Shown here: positions 7,517 to 19,774 of the stretch, one piece after another
Layout: each line of letters opens with the position of its first letter
How positions within the stretch are numbered: the stretch's first letter is position 1
From: Opitutaceae bacterium
Lineage (GTDB): Bacteria; Verrucomicrobiota; Verrucomicrobiia; Opitutales; Opitutaceae
Reading direction: 5' to 3'
DNA length: 39,181 bases
Assembly: GCA_027485045.1 (NCBI GenBank)
Contig: JAIXRU010000265.1
Span: 1 to 39,181 of the forward strand
Notes under the pieces: generated by a model
Databases searched by the model: none
What the model saw: only the letters and a program-made list of their open reading frames with translations
What the model was told of the DNA's origin: nothing
Translations under genes and position numbers: made by a program

Positions 7517-8884
7517 ATGGCTTGGCGTATAGAAGAACCCCTGATACGTGGAGAAATCGATAACACGACGCGTGGTCGCGTTACCGGACGCTTGTGGTTT
7601 TTGGGGCGCGATGAGCCGGTGGTTTTGAATCTGTCCGGCAACGCGTGGCGCGATGTGGCGGGCCATGTGTTGCGGTTTACCAACCCCGCTCCCGTTTTGG
7701 TGGCCAAGGGGCATGGGCTGGATGGGCTGGCCGGCGAGCAGCGCGGCGCGGTGGGCGACATCACGGCTTCGCGCAAGGTTAAGGTGCCGGATTGCTCGAT
7801 GGACGAAGTCATGGCCTGCATCGAGGCGAAGCGACCTTTTCCCTGGCATTGGGGCAACAGCGTGTATCTCGAATGGTACAGCGAGCAAAACGGACGCGTG
7901 GTGATCGAGTCGGCCGATTATGAGCTGGAGCTTTTGGGGGAGCCTACGTGGGTGATGTCCGAGGCCGAGGAGGCGGAGCAGCAGGCGGCCAACGGGCGGG
8001 CGGGTCTGGAGTTTTTGACGCGCTTGACCGAACAGATCGAGGGTGAGGCGGGAAATGAAGCCGGTTCGGAATACGACCCCTTGGCGGACGACGAGGATGC
8101 CCCGACGAGCGCCGGTGAGGCGATGGCGGACGCGGAGCAGGCGCGCATGGATTTGCTGCTGGATCGGGTGCAGGCGCGCATCGCGCGGGCGCAGGCGGCG
8201 GGCGAGGCGCTGGATTTTGAGCGTATCATGGAGGAAGAGCGGGCGCGTCTGCGGCGTGAACGCGACGAACCTGAGCCCGATCCGGCAACACCGGAGGAGG
8301 AGGCGGCGCGGGCGGAATGGATCGAGGAGATGAACGCGGCGGCGGAGGCGGCGCTGACCGAGATCGGCGCCGATGCGGATAACGCGGAGCCGGGCGAGGA
8401 GGACGAGGACTGGCTGACGGGCGAAGAGGAGCTGGAGCATCCGTTGGTGACGCGGTGCACACTGCTTACCGAGCGGGTGCATGCGGATTTAAAGACGCGT
8501 GGGTGGTTGGATGATGCGAGCTCGGCCGAGCATCCTTTGTGGGAGCTGGCCAACGGCACGATGATCGCCGGGGCCAAGCTGGCGGGGGCTTTTGGCGCGG
8601 CGGGCGACGAGGAAACCTGGCCGCCCGAGGCCTTGTTTGCCGGCGGGGTGTTGGTGCGGTTGAAGAAGGCCCGGGGGCACTTCCACGATGCGCTGGCCGG
8701 CTTGGTCGCGGCTGAGGAGCAGGATCTGGCCGAACCGGTCTGGCTGGCGGAGGTGCACGCCGAGGTGACGGCGATTTTGGCCGAGTTGGACGGGTTGATT
8801 GTTGAGGTGCGTGCGGTATTGGAAAAGGCCGACGACGCACCTGAGGGCAGCGCTGGCGACGGCGGCGGCGACGACTTGAAGTAG
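7517..8884 (+). CDS. Very acidic protein of unknown function
   Basis: 455 residues from ATG 7517; starts further upstream (7475) add a poor leader. I do not recognise the family. Residues 1-150 look like a compact beta-rich domain (IRGEIDNTTRGRVTGRLWFL, EPVVLNLSGNAWRDVAGHVL, WHWGNSVYLEWY, GRVVIESADYELELLGEPTW). Residues 150-310 are dominated by Glu, Asp and Ala with helical, possibly coiled-coil character (DLLLDRVQARIARAQAAGEA, MEEERARLRRERDEPEPD). Residues 320-445 form a helical C-terminal domain (HPLVTRCTLLTERVHADLKT, KKARGHFHDALAGLVAAEEQ). No signal peptide or membrane segment, so probably cytoplasmic. No catalytic motif seen. Confidence 0.8.
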   Translation: MAWRIEEPLIRGEIDNTTRGRVTGRLWFLGRDEPVVLNLSGNAWRDVAGHVLRFTNPAPVLVAKGHGLDGLAGEQRGAVGDITASRKVKVPDCSMDEVMACIEAKRPFPWHWGNSVYLEWYSEQNGRVVIESADYELELLGEPTWVMSEAEEAEQQAANGRAGLEFLTRLTEQIEGEAGNEAGSEYDPLADDEDAPTSAGEAMADAEQARMDLLLDRVQARIARAQAAGEALDFERIMEEERARLRRERDEPEPDPATPEEEAARAEWIEEMNAAAEAALTEIGADADNAEPGEEDEDWLTGEEELEHPLVTRCTLLTERVHADLKTRGWLDDASSAEHPLWELANGTMIAGAKLAGAFGAAGDEETWPPEALFAGGVLVRLKKARGHFHDALAGLVAAEEQDLAEPVWLAEVHAEVTAILAELDGLIVEVRAVLEKADDAPEGSAGDGGGDDLK

Positions 8885-8943
8885 TTAATACAGGGTTTGA
8901 AACGCTAATGCGGCGGCTCAATGAGCGCCGCTTGGTAGCAGCG

Positions 8944-8960
8944 GTTTCGCTTCGCGAAAC
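8944..8960 (+). terminator. Small perfect hairpin after the acidic protein gene
   Basis: gtttcgc-ttc-gcgaaac, a 7-bp stem with 3-nt loop, 59 nt after the stop codon. No T run follows, so terminator function is only possible. The rest of the 318-bp gap 8885-9202 holds an inverted repeat (8979-9019) and a repeat element (9092-9198). Confidence 0.3.
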
Positions 8961-8978
8961 ACGGGAGGCGATGGTTCG

Positions 8979-9019
8979 GCCAATGGCCTCAGGGATATTC
9001 CGTGGCCGAGGGCATTGGC
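8979..9019. repeat. Imperfect inverted repeat
   Basis: gccaatggcctc (8979-8990) pairs imperfectly with gccgagggcattggc (9005-9019), giving a long stem around a short loop in the convergent gap between the acidic protein and the ABC transporter. Confidence 0.45.
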
Positions 9020-9091
9020 ATCCGATTAGCCCGTAACCTCATAACCAAAGTATTCGATCCGTGCCCAGCCGTGGGCAAAATTCATGCTGAG

Positions 9092-9198
9092 TAATACCAA
9101 ATTCTCCGCGAAATGAGACTTTAGAAACGAAACGGCCCTGCCGTTCCGCTGCCTCCGGCGAACGCGGCGGAATCGCGGAGCGCTTCCGGCTCGGGGCG
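9092..9198 (-). repeat. Structured interspersed repeat, copy 1
   Basis: Matches the reverse complement of 34431-34542 over about 107 bp. Shared landmarks are gaaatgagactttagaaac followed by gaaacgg, the hairpin arms ttccgctgc / gcggcggaa, then aatcgcggagcg and ggctcggggcg. It begins taatacca. The end at 9198 lies 5 bp from the ABC transporter stop codon, where similarity to copy 2 is lost. Non-coding. Strand is set so that copy 2 reads '+'. Confidence 0.85.
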
Positions 9199-9202
9199 CA
9201 GC

Positions 9203-10987
9203 TCAGGCGCGGAGTTGCTGGCCTTGTACGAGTTCTTGGAAAAGGCCGGGGCGGCTCGCCAGCTCGTCGTAGCTGCCAGCCTGCACGATGCGGCCGCGCT
9301 CAATCACGAAGATGCGGTGGCAGTGTTTCACCGTGGAAAGCCGGTGGGCGATGAAGAGGGCGGTGCGGTCGCCGAGGTTTTTCTCCAGCGCGTCGGAGAT
9401 GAGTTGCTCGCTCAACGTGTCGAGCGCGCTGGTGGCCTCGTCGAAGATGAAGCAGGCGGGCGCGGCTAGCAGGGCGCGGGCGATGGCGAGGCGCTGGCGC
9501 TGTCCGCCGGAGAGCATGGTGCCGCCTTCGCCTACGCGGGAGTCGAGACCTCCGGGCAGGGCGGCGATGAATTCCCAAGCGTTGGCCTGCTCGCAGGCGC
9601 GGCGGATGGCGTCGTCGGTGGCGTCGGGCCGGGCCACGCGCAGGTTGTCGCGCAGGGTGGTGTTGAAAACAAAGGGATCCTGCGGGACCACGCCGAAGTG
9701 GCGGCGCAGGGAGGAGGCGGCCACCTGGCGTATATCCACGCCGCCGATACGCACCGCGCCGGATTGCGGATCGTAGAGACGGAGTAAGAGCTGGGTAAGG
9801 GTGCTTTTGCCCGCGCCGGAAGGGCCGACGAAGGCCACGCGTTCACCGGGGGCGATGGTGAGGTTGAGGTCGGCGAGCACGGGCTGGGCGGGGTCGTAGC
9901 CGAAGGTGACGTGGTCGAAAACGATCTCGGCGCGGGCCGGCAGACTGGACACGGGCGCGGCCGGGTCGGGCGTGGTGCTGGCGGTGTCGAGCACCACGCC
10001 GATGCGGTCGAGCGCGGCGGAGGCCCCGCCCCAGAGGGTGAAGGCGGTGAAGATGACTTGAAGCGGCCAGGTGAGGCCGAGGTAGGCGGCGAGGCAGGCG
10101 GCGACGATGCCGAGGTCGATGTCGCCCGAGAGGTAGCGCCAGGTGCAGGCGGCCATGAGGGCGGCGTAGCAGACGTAGGTGAGGCCTTCTTGTTTGATCC
10201 ATTCGACGTGGGAATAGACGTCGCGCTCGTAGGTCTTGCGCCGGATGACGTCGGCCTGGCTTTCAAATTTCTGCGAGACCTCGGTCTCCATGGCGTAGAG
10301 TTTCACCGCCTTGCTGCCGCGCAAGAGGTCGGAGACCTGGCCGCTGACGTTGCCTTCGAGGGCTTGGAATTCGCGTTGGATTTCTTCGATGCGGCGGCGG
10401 GAGCGCATCATCATCCATACACTTACGCAGGCGGTGGCGAGCAGGAGGGTGGCGATGATGTGGTCCCATTGCCAGAAGAGGGCGAGGGTGATGACGACCG
10501 ACATCACGGAGCCGGGCAGCGACATGGTGGCGTGTTGGAAAAACTGCATCACGTTGTTGAGCGGCGAGCCGAAGAGATAGCTGAAGAGTTCGCCCGAGGA
10601 GTGTTCGCCGTGGAAGCGCAGGCAGAGCTGGTTGACGTGGCGGAAGAAGCGGGCGCGCATGGCGAGGACGACGAGTTCTCGGGCGTGGGTGAAGAGGCGG
10701 TAGCCCACGTGCCAGAAGGCCATGCGCACGATGGTGGTGAGTACGAGGTAGCCGAGGGCAAGCCAGACCAGGCGGCGCCAGCGCTCGGCGGTGGGAAGGT
10801 CGGGCACATCGAGCACGTAGGAGAAAAGCCACTTGGGAAAAACGTTTTGCACCGCGATCGCGCCGCCGCTCAGGCCGACGAGGGTCACCGCGCCGATCAA
10901 GTGCCAGCGGTAACGCAGCAAGAGCGGCCAGACATGGCGGCGAAAGGAGGAGGGGCGCGGGGAGATGGCGGCGGACGGGGCGGACAT
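9203..10987 (-). CDS. ABC transporter, fused permease/ATPase exporter (MsbA-like)
   Basis: 594 residues, ATG start. An N-terminal transmembrane domain (about 20-325, six predicted helices, e.g. WHLIGAVTLVGLSGGAIAV, VMSVVITLALFW) is followed by a nucleotide-binding domain. Walker A is GPSGAGKST (about 385-393), the signature is LSGGQRQRLAIARA (about 490), Walker B is CFIFDEATSALD (about 510) and the switch motif is AHRLS (about 545). All residues needed for ATP hydrolysis are present. Such half-transporters homodimerise in the inner membrane and export lipids, lipopolysaccharide precursors, peptides or drugs. The substrate cannot be told from the sequence. Not in an operon: divergent from the TM2 gene, convergent with the acidic protein. 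Confidence 0.93.
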   Translation of the reverse strand: MSAPSAAISPRPSSFRRHVWPLLLRYRWHLIGAVTLVGLSGGAIAVQNVFPKWLFSYVLDVPDLPTAERWRRLVWLALGYLVLTTIVRMAFWHVGYRLFTHARELVVLAMRARFFRHVNQLCLRFHGEHSSGELFSYLFGSPLNNVMQFFQHATMSLPGSVMSVVITLALFWQWDHIIATLLLATACVSVWMMMRSRRRIEEIQREFQALEGNVSGQVSDLLRGSKAVKLYAMETEVSQKFESQADVIRRKTYERDVYSHVEWIKQEGLTYVCYAALMAACTWRYLSGDIDLGIVAACLAAYLGLTWPLQVIFTAFTLWGGASAALDRIGVVLDTASTTPDPAAPVSSLPARAEIVFDHVTFGYDPAQPVLADLNLTIAPGERVAFVGPSGAGKSTLTQLLLRLYDPQSGAVRIGGVDIRQVAASSLRRHFGVVPQDPFVFNTTLRDNLRVARPDATDDAIRRACEQANAWEFIAALPGGLDSRVGEGGTMLSGGQRQRLAIARALLAAPACFIFDEATSALDTLSEQLISDALEKNLGDRTALFIAHRLSTVKHCHRIFVIERGRIVQAGSYDELASRPGLFQELVQGQQLRA

Positions 10988-11093
10988 GGCAGGCCGCAGA
11001 CTCGCGGATGCGGGCGGGTGGAGTCAGTCTTAAACCCGACCTGCTTTCATGTCCTGCCAGGGCTCGGTCAGGCGGAGCTGGCTTTGGAAGGTT

Positions 11094-11132
11094 GCACAGA
11101 GGGCACTTGAGCGGACACAGAGGTCACAGGGA
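11094..11132. repeat. Degenerate 'cacagag' repeats upstream of the ABC transporter
   Basis: gcacagagggcac (11094-11106) and acacagaggtcacaggga (11115-11132) are imperfect copies of one motif. Repeats of this type occur in intergenic regions of several phyla. They lie in the 270-bp divergent gap 10988-11257, where no further gene or firm promoter is seen. Confidence 0.5.
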
Positions 11133-11257
11133 TCCGAAACGACGCTAAGCCGTTTTTACTCTATGTTAGCCCGATTAGTAACTGGTTGACGCGGCGCAGT
11201 TAATTAAGTGCCCTGCAAATAGACTGCTAAAATCTTTAACCTTTAAAAAAACGAAAC

Positions 11258-11521
11258 ATGAGCGACATCAAACCAGCCGGCGCGGAAAAGAAAATCGTGG
11301 CGGGCATCCTAGGCATTCTGCTGGGTGCCTTGGGCATCCATAAGTTCGTCCTCGGCTACACCAAGGCGGGCGTGATCATGCTTTTGGTCACGGTGCTCAC
11401 CTTTGGCATTGCGGGTTTTGTGATGGGCATCATCGGCTTGATCGAGGGGATTTTGTATCTGACGAAGTCCGACGAAGAGTTCGTGGCCACTTACATTACG
11501 GGCAAAAAAGAGTGGTTCTGA
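11258..11521 (+). CDS. TM2 domain-containing membrane protein
   Basis: 87 residues, ATG start after an AT-rich leader without a clear Shine-Dalgarno. The sequence AGILGILLGALGIHKFVLGY (first helix) then TKAGVIMLLVTVLTFGIAGF (second helix) and a GLIEGILYLT tail is the TM2 pattern: two membrane helices joined by a short loop carrying a His-Lys-Phe/Gly-Tyr motif. TM2 proteins are small inner-membrane proteins of unknown molecular role. It stands alone, with the Fic remnant convergent downstream. Confidence 0.9.
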   Translation: MSDIKPAGAEKKIVAGILGILLGALGIHKFVLGYTKAGVIMLLVTVLTFGIAGFVMGIIGLIEGILYLTKSDEEFVATYITGKKEWF

Positions 11522-11560
11522 GGCGTGGGGGCGGTTTTGGGGGCGAGCTAAGCAGACATT

Positions 11561-12025
11561 TCACAGCGGCTCGGTGCCTTCGCTTAGGATGCGTAGGTAG
11601 GCATCGTAGGCGAAGACTCGGTTGCGCGGGGTGCCGGTGAGTTCGCGGGCGATACCGAGCTCGACGAGTTTTTCCAAGGCCCCGTTTACCGCTGGAAAAG
11701 ACAGATCCAGCTTGGTGGCCGCGGTGCGGGCACTGGTGGAGAGTTGTTTTTGTAGTAGCCGGTGAACCCGGAGCGTGGTGGTGGCGGCGCGACCGAGGGT
11801 TTCAATGCGTTGTGCGTCGGCGGCGAATAAGGCTACGGCGCGTTTCACGGTGCCCGCAGCTCGTTCGGCGGTTTCGGCCAAGCCACGTAGGAAGAACAGA
11901 ATCCACTCCTCCCAAACGCCGTCATCGGGACTATTAAGCAATGGGCCATGAAAACGTAATAGCCGTGGATTAATGTAACGAAGGCTTAATAGCGGAAATC
12001 GTATTAAAGGAAGATGGAGCTTTGT
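11561..12025 (-). pseudogene. Fic-family protein, C-terminal remnant
   Basis: The clear part (11561-11941, TTG start at 11941) encodes WEEWILFFLRGLAETAERA, a winged-helix stretch and ends TGTPRNRVFAYDAYLRILSE-GTEPL. This matches the C-terminal quarter of long Fic/DOC proteins, which carry a DNA-binding winged helix after the AMP-transferase core. The frame stays open upstream to the stop at 12026-12028, adding 28 codons (with FPLLSLRYINPRLLRF) that resemble the degraded segment usually preceding this region. The Fic core and its HPFxxGNGR motif are absent. It is either a decaying remnant or a residual DNA-binding protein. The 5' end is bounded by the SNF2 helicase gene. Confidence 0.7.
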
Positions 12026-12084
12026 TTAATAGCGTGAGGGTCCGAGAAGGGTGGAGTCGCTACCGAGGCGTGTTCGTGTTTCTC

Positions 12085-15381
<3,297 letters not shown>

Positions 15382-15384
15382 AGA

Positions 15385-18054
15385 TCAGGACAGAATGCGG
15401 CGCAGGCTTTCGAGGTCCATGACTTTGGCGAGGGATTCTTCCTGCACGACGGCGTCGGCCAGGGCGGACTTTTCGCGCTGCAGGGCGCGGATTTTTTCCT
15501 CGATGGTGTCCTTGGCGATCAGGCGGTAGGCGATGACGGTATTTTTCTGGCCGATACGGTGGGTGCGGTCGATGGCCTGGGCCTCCACGGCGGGGTTCCA
15601 CCACGGGTCGAAGAGCACGACGTAGCTGGCGGCGGTGAGGTTGAGGCCGGAGCCGGCGGCTTTGAGCGAGAGTAGGAAAACGGCGGGGCCGCCCTCGGCT
15701 TGGAATTGGTTGACGAGGTCCTGGCGGTTTTCGGTCTGGCCGGTGAGCAGGAGGTGGCTGATCTCGCGGGCGAGCAGCTCTTCGCGGATGAGCTCCAGCA
15801 TGGTGACGAATTGGGAAAAAACGAGGACGCGGTGGCCCTCGGCGACGAGCGGTTCGATGGTGTCGAAGAGGGCGTCGAGCTTGGCGCTGCTGGGGCGGGT
15901 GGAGGGGGCGTCGTCGTCGGTGGCGGCGGGGGCAGTGACGGAGGTATTGGCGGAGGCGGATTTGGCTTTTTTCCGGGTGGCGGCGGGTTTGGCCGGGGAG
16001 GGGGCGGAGTCGTCGAGGCCGACGAGGCGGGGGTCGCAGCAGATTTGGCGTAGGCGGAGCAGGGATTGCAGGATGTTGAAGCGGGCGGCGTCGAACTGGC
16101 GGGAGGTTTCGACCTTGAGCAGGAGTTGGCGGGTTTTTTTGAGCTCGGCGTCGTAGAGGGCGCGTTGGGGGCCTTCGAGTTCGCAGGAGATTTCCTCTTC
16201 GATGCGGGCGGGCAGATCGCGGGCGACCTGGCCCTTGGTGCGGCGAAGGAGAAAGGGGCGCACACGGGTGGCGAGGCGGGAGCGGGAGCCCTCGGGGTCG
16301 TCCTTGTCGTTGTAGAGGCGCTGGAAAACGGCTTGGGGGCCGAGCAGGCCGGGCTGGGCGAAGGCGAGCAGGCTCCAGAGATCGAGCAGGCGGTTCTCGA
16401 TCGGGGTGCCGGTGAGCACGAGGCGGTGGCGGGAGGGCAGGTCGCGGGCGGCGCGGGCGGTGGCGCTGCCGGGGTTTTTGATGTTCTGGCCTTCGTCGAG
16501 GATGACGGCATCCCAGGATACGGTGGCGAGATCTTCTGCGCGAAGGCGGAGCTGGGTGTAGTTAATAACCAGGACGCGGGCTTCGGGCGGCGGGGGCAGG
16601 CCGGGGGCGAAGCGGGCGGTGGTGAGGGCGGGGGCGAAGCGGGTGGCCTCGATGGCCCAGTTGGGCACGACGGATTTGGGCGCGACGACGAGGGCGCGGA
16701 AGGTGCGCTCGGGGGAGGCGGCGGCTTGGGTCTCGGCGAGCCAGAGTAGCCAGGCGAGGGTTTGCAGGGTTTTGCCCAGGCCCATATCGTCGGCGAGCAC
16801 GCCGCCGAGGCCTTGGGCGGAGAGGTGGGCGAGGAAGTGGTAGCCTTCGAGTTGGTAGGGGCGGAGCTCGGCTTGAAGGCCGACGGGCAGGGCTGGCGGG
16901 GGGACGGCGCGGAGCTCGGCGGCGCGGGTGCGGAGGCGGGCGGCGAGGGCCTCGTCGTTGACCGGGGCGTCGGCGAGCTGGAGGGCGTGGAAGCGGTGGG
17001 TGCTGCGTTTGCCGGAGAGGGTTTCGGAGTCGGCGGTAAGGCCGAGGCGGTCGAGGGCGGTGCTGGCCTCGGGATTGACGGCCTCGTCGAGGGCGAGGCG
17101 TTGCCAGCCGCGTTTGGGGAGGCGCACCCAGGCGCCGCGGGCTTTGACCAGCAGTTGGATTTCCTCGGGGGTGAGGGTGGTGTCCTCGGGCTGGAGGGCG
17201 ACGGAGAGGTCGAACCAATCAACGCCGGAGCCCTCGGCGGGGGCGATGTCGACTAAGAGGCGGGCTCGAAGAGGGGCTCCGAGCAGACCGCGCAGTTCGG
17301 GGGCGACCTCAAATTCGAGGTCGGTGGGTAGCTGGGCGTGCCAGGCGATGAAGTCTTCGGGGAAGGTGCGGTGGACGGGGCGGTTCCACGCTTCCGAGGA
17401 GTCCCACCATTCGAGCCGGAAGGCGGCGAAGTGGGCGCCGACGGCGTTGGCGGCGGAGAGGTCGAAATGGAGGTGGGGGGCGTCGGGACGGGGCGGGGGC
17501 GGGGAGGCGTCCGGGAGCCAGCACCAGCCTTGGTAGCCACGCCATTCCTGGCAGATGGAGAGCGTCTCGGCGCGGGCGAACAGACGGACGCGCAAGACGG
17601 GTTGCTGGCTGTAGGTGTTTTCGTCCAGCCAGGCGCGGAGCAGGGGACGAAGGGTGATGGACTCAAAACGGGGGGAGCGCTTTTCAGGCTGGCGGTTGCG
17701 GGCGGCGATTTCGGGGTCTTTGAGGGCGACGACGGGTTGGTGAAGCGAAGGTGGCTTGGCGGTCCTGGTTTCCAGCCAATGGGCGGCTAGCGCGTAGGCA
17801 TGGGCGCAATTGATACGAGCGGCGCAGTTGCAGGTCGCGTTCCAGCCGTTCTGGCCGCGGGAGAGAACCACGTCGTGTTGTGTCGCGCTGTCGCGGACCT
17901 TGCCCCGGATCGGGGCGGCGCGACCTTCGCCAGTGCCGCCGGTGCACTCGGACACCACCAGGGTTTGCGCCGCTTGGGTGCGGGCGGCGCTAAAGCTCTG
18001 GGTGTAGAGCTTCAGCGACTCGCGGTGGCTTTGCAGGCTCGGGTGGTTGGCCAC
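15385..18054 (-). CDS. SWIM zinc finger SNF2-family helicase (proximal copy)
   Basis: 889 residues, GTG start 18 nt after the glycyl-tRNA synthetase stop. The SWIM finger CNCAARINCAHAYA lies at about residues 74-84. Motif I LADDMGLGKTLQT is at about 419, motif II ILDEGQNIKNPGS at about 518, motif III LTGTPIENRLLDLWSLL follows, and the C-terminal lobe has RVLVFSQFVTMLELI, LSLKAAGSGLNLTAASYVV and DPWWNPAVEAQAIDRTHRIG. It is a paralogue of the gene directly downstream, shorter by about 200 residues, mostly in the N-terminal and middle regions. It has a distinct Ala/Lys/Ser/Thr/Pro-rich insert (around 15900-16010, with ATRKKAKSAS) within the second lobe. The start is supported by the short gap to glyS and alignment of the SWIM region. 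Probably cotranscribed with glyS. Confidence 0.92.
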   Translation of the reverse strand: MANHPSLQSHRESLKLYTQSFSAARTQAAQTLVVSECTGGTGEGRAAPIRGKVRDSATQHDVVLSRGQNGWNATCNCAARINCAHAYALAAHWLETRTAKPPSLHQPVVALKDPEIAARNRQPEKRSPRFESITLRPLLRAWLDENTYSQQPVLRVRLFARAETLSICQEWRGYQGWCWLPDASPPPPRPDAPHLHFDLSAANAVGAHFAAFRLEWWDSSEAWNRPVHRTFPEDFIAWHAQLPTDLEFEVAPELRGLLGAPLRARLLVDIAPAEGSGVDWFDLSVALQPEDTTLTPEEIQLLVKARGAWVRLPKRGWQRLALDEAVNPEASTALDRLGLTADSETLSGKRSTHRFHALQLADAPVNDEALAARLRTRAAELRAVPPPALPVGLQAELRPYQLEGYHFLAHLSAQGLGGVLADDMGLGKTLQTLAWLLWLAETQAAASPERTFRALVVAPKSVVPNWAIEATRFAPALTTARFAPGLPPPPEARVLVINYTQLRLRAEDLATVSWDAVILDEGQNIKNPGSATARAARDLPSRHRLVLTGTPIENRLLDLWSLLAFAQPGLLGPQAVFQRLYNDKDDPEGSRSRLATRVRPFLLRRTKGQVARDLPARIEEEISCELEGPQRALYDAELKKTRQLLLKVETSRQFDAARFNILQSLLRLRQICCDPRLVGLDDSAPSPAKPAATRKKAKSASANTSVTAPAATDDDAPSTRPSSAKLDALFDTIEPLVAEGHRVLVFSQFVTMLELIREELLAREISHLLLTGQTENRQDLVNQFQAEGGPAVFLLSLKAAGSGLNLTAASYVVLFDPWWNPAVEAQAIDRTHRIGQKNTVIAYRLIAKDTIEEKIRALQREKSALADAVVQEESLAKVMDLESLRRILS

Positions 18055-18072
18055 GGCGAGGGCGGCGGCGGG

Positions 18073-19605
18073 TTAATACACCTGTTCTTCGAGCAGGGCG
18101 AAGAGTTCGGCTTCGGTTACGCGGCGTTGGGCCATGGAGTCGCGTTCGCGCAGGGTGAAGGTGTCGCCGGGCTTCTCGATGGTGTCGAAGTCGATGGTGA
18201 CGCACCACGGCGTACCAATCTCGTCCTGGCGGCGGTAGCGGCGGCCGATGGCACCACCCTCGTCGTAGAATACGGCGTAGCGGCGCTGGAGTTTTTTGTA
18301 GAGGGTCTTGGCGCGGTCGGTGAGGACTTCCTTGTTTTTGAGCAGGGGCAGGATGGCGACCTTGACCGGGGCGATGCGGGGGCTGAAGCGCAGGACGGTG
18401 CGCATCTCGGTGTTGCCCTTCTCGTCGGTGACGGCCTCTTCGGCGTAGCCGGCGCAGAGGGTGGCGAGGAAGATGCGGTCGAGGCCGACGGCGGGCTCGA
18501 TGACGTGGGGCACGAATTTCTTTTTGGAGGTTTCGTCAAAGATGGCCTGGGGCACGCCGCTGGCTTTTTCGTGCTGGCCGAGGTCGTAGTTGCCGCGGGC
18601 TGCGATGCCCCAGAGCTCCTGCACGCCGAAGGGGAACTTGAACATGATGTCCGTCGTGCCCTTGGAGTAGAACGCGAGTTTCTCCTTGAGGTGATCGTAT
18701 TCGGAAAGGTGGGACGCGGGCAGGCCGATGCTTTTGAGCCAGCCGGTGCACCAGTCGATCCAGTAGCGGTGCCATTTGGCCCAGTCGTCGTCCTCGTGGA
18801 TGAAGAACTCCATCTCCATCTGTTCGAACTCGCGGGAGCGGAAGATGAAGTTGCGCGGGGTGATTTCGTTGCGGAAGGATTTCCCGGTCTGGGCGATGCC
18901 GAAGGGGAGTTTAACGCGGCCGGTGTCCACGACGTTCTTGAAATCGACGAACATGCCCTGGGCGGTCTCGGGGCGGAGGTAGGCGACGGACGAGGCGTCG
19001 GTCATGGCGCCGACGTTCGTCTGGAACATCATGTTGAAGGCGCGGGGCGGGGTGAGGTCGGGGTTGCCGGTGGCGGGCGAGGGGATCTTGGCGACCTCGT
19101 CGGCGGTGGCTTCGGTGAAGTCCTTGGGCTGGACGGGGGCGAGGGTGCCGACGATGGCTTTTTTGCGTTTGAAGAGCTCGGCGGCGGCTTGGAGTTCCTC
19201 GGTGGTTTTTTCGTTTTCGAGGGCCGAGACGTAGCCGTGGATCGTGCCGTCGATGACGATGGGGGACCAGAAGAGTTGGTCGGCGCGGTAGCGGTTTTTG
19301 GAGACCTTGCAGTCCACGAGGGGGTCGCTGAAGCCGGCGACGTGGCCGGAGGCTTCCCAGACCTTGGGATGCATGATGATGGAAGTCTCGATGCCGACGA
19401 CGTCGTCGCGGCGGCGGACCATGTCGTTCCACCAGCAGTCGCGGATGTTTTTCTTCAGTTCGACGCCGAGGGGGCCGTAGTCGAAGAAGCCGTTGAGTCC
19501 TCCGTAGATCTCGGAGGAGGGGAAAACGAAGCCGCGGCGTTTCGCGAGGGAGACGACGGCTTCCATGAGGTTGGCGGGTTCGGTGGCGGCGGCGGGCGTG
19601 GACAT
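18073..19605 (-). CDS. glyS: Glycine--tRNA ligase (dimeric class II type)
   Basis: 510 residues from ATG 19603-19605; a TTG three codons upstream is also possible. It charges tRNA-Gly with glycine in the cytoplasm. It is the single-chain alpha2 form, not the alpha2beta2 GlyQ/GlyS form. Seen: [20 protein letters not shown] and [16 protein letters not shown] near the N-terminus, class II motif 2 region [24 protein letters not shown], and motif 3 [10 protein letters not shown]. The C-terminal anticodon-binding domain includes [10 protein letters not shown] and [20 protein letters not shown]. Length fits the family, and two SNF2 helicase genes follow closely. The symbol follows the common usage glyS/glyQS for this form. 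Confidence 0.95.
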   Translation of the reverse strand: MSTPAAATEPANLMEAVVSLAKRRGFVFPSSEIYGGLNGFFDYGPLGVELKKNIRDCWWNDMVRRRDDVVGIETSIIMHPKVWEASGHVAGFSDPLVDCKVSKNRYRADQLFWSPIVIDGTIHGYVSALENEKTTEELQAAAELFKRKKAIVGTLAPVQPKDFTEATADEVAKIPSPATGNPDLTPPRAFNMMFQTNVGAMTDASSVAYLRPETAQGMFVDFKNVVDTGRVKLPFGIAQTGKSFRNEITPRNFIFRSREFEQMEMEFFIHEDDDWAKWHRYWIDWCTGWLKSIGLPASHLSEYDHLKEKLAFYSKGTTDIMFKFPFGVQELWGIAARGNYDLGQHEKASGVPQAIFDETSKKKFVPHVIEPAVGLDRIFLATLCAGYAEEAVTDEKGNTEMRTVLRFSPRIAPVKVAILPLLKNKEVLTDRAKTLYKKLQRRYAVFYDEGGAIGRRYRRQDEIGTPWCVTIDFDTIEKPGDTFTLRERDSMAQRRVTEAELFALLEEQVY

Positions 19606-19672
19606 AAAGTTCAACGTTTAGCGGGGGTGGGGTGGCGTGGTCAATGGCGGTGCGCAGGGGAGTGGAGCGAAG

Positions 19673-19705
19673 CGGGCAAAGTAACCCAATAGGTCATTTT
19701 GCCCG
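19673..19705. repeat. Inverted repeat in the glyS upstream region
   Basis: cgggcaaa (19673-19680) and tttgcccg (19698-19705) form a perfect 8-bp stem with a 17-nt loop, between divergent glyS and the hypothetical gene at 19775. It could be an operator or a leader hairpin. No T-box or riboswitch core was recognised. Confidence 0.4.
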
Positions 19706-19774
19706 GAGGGGTATTTGGGGTGGGTTTCTTACGGCCTTGCGCCCCGGGGGTGGGGCGGTGCATTTCGACGGGCT

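Noticed and set aside
7385-8482. 365-codon frame on the minus strand opposite the acidic protein
   Set aside because: Arg/Leu/Pro-rich composition typical of the complement of a Glu/Asp/Ala-rich gene; no motif.
17800-19692. 630-codon open frame opposite glyS and the end of the SNF2 gene
   Set aside because: Low-complexity Gly/Val/Glu/Asp translation complementary to the well-supported glycyl-tRNA synthetase.
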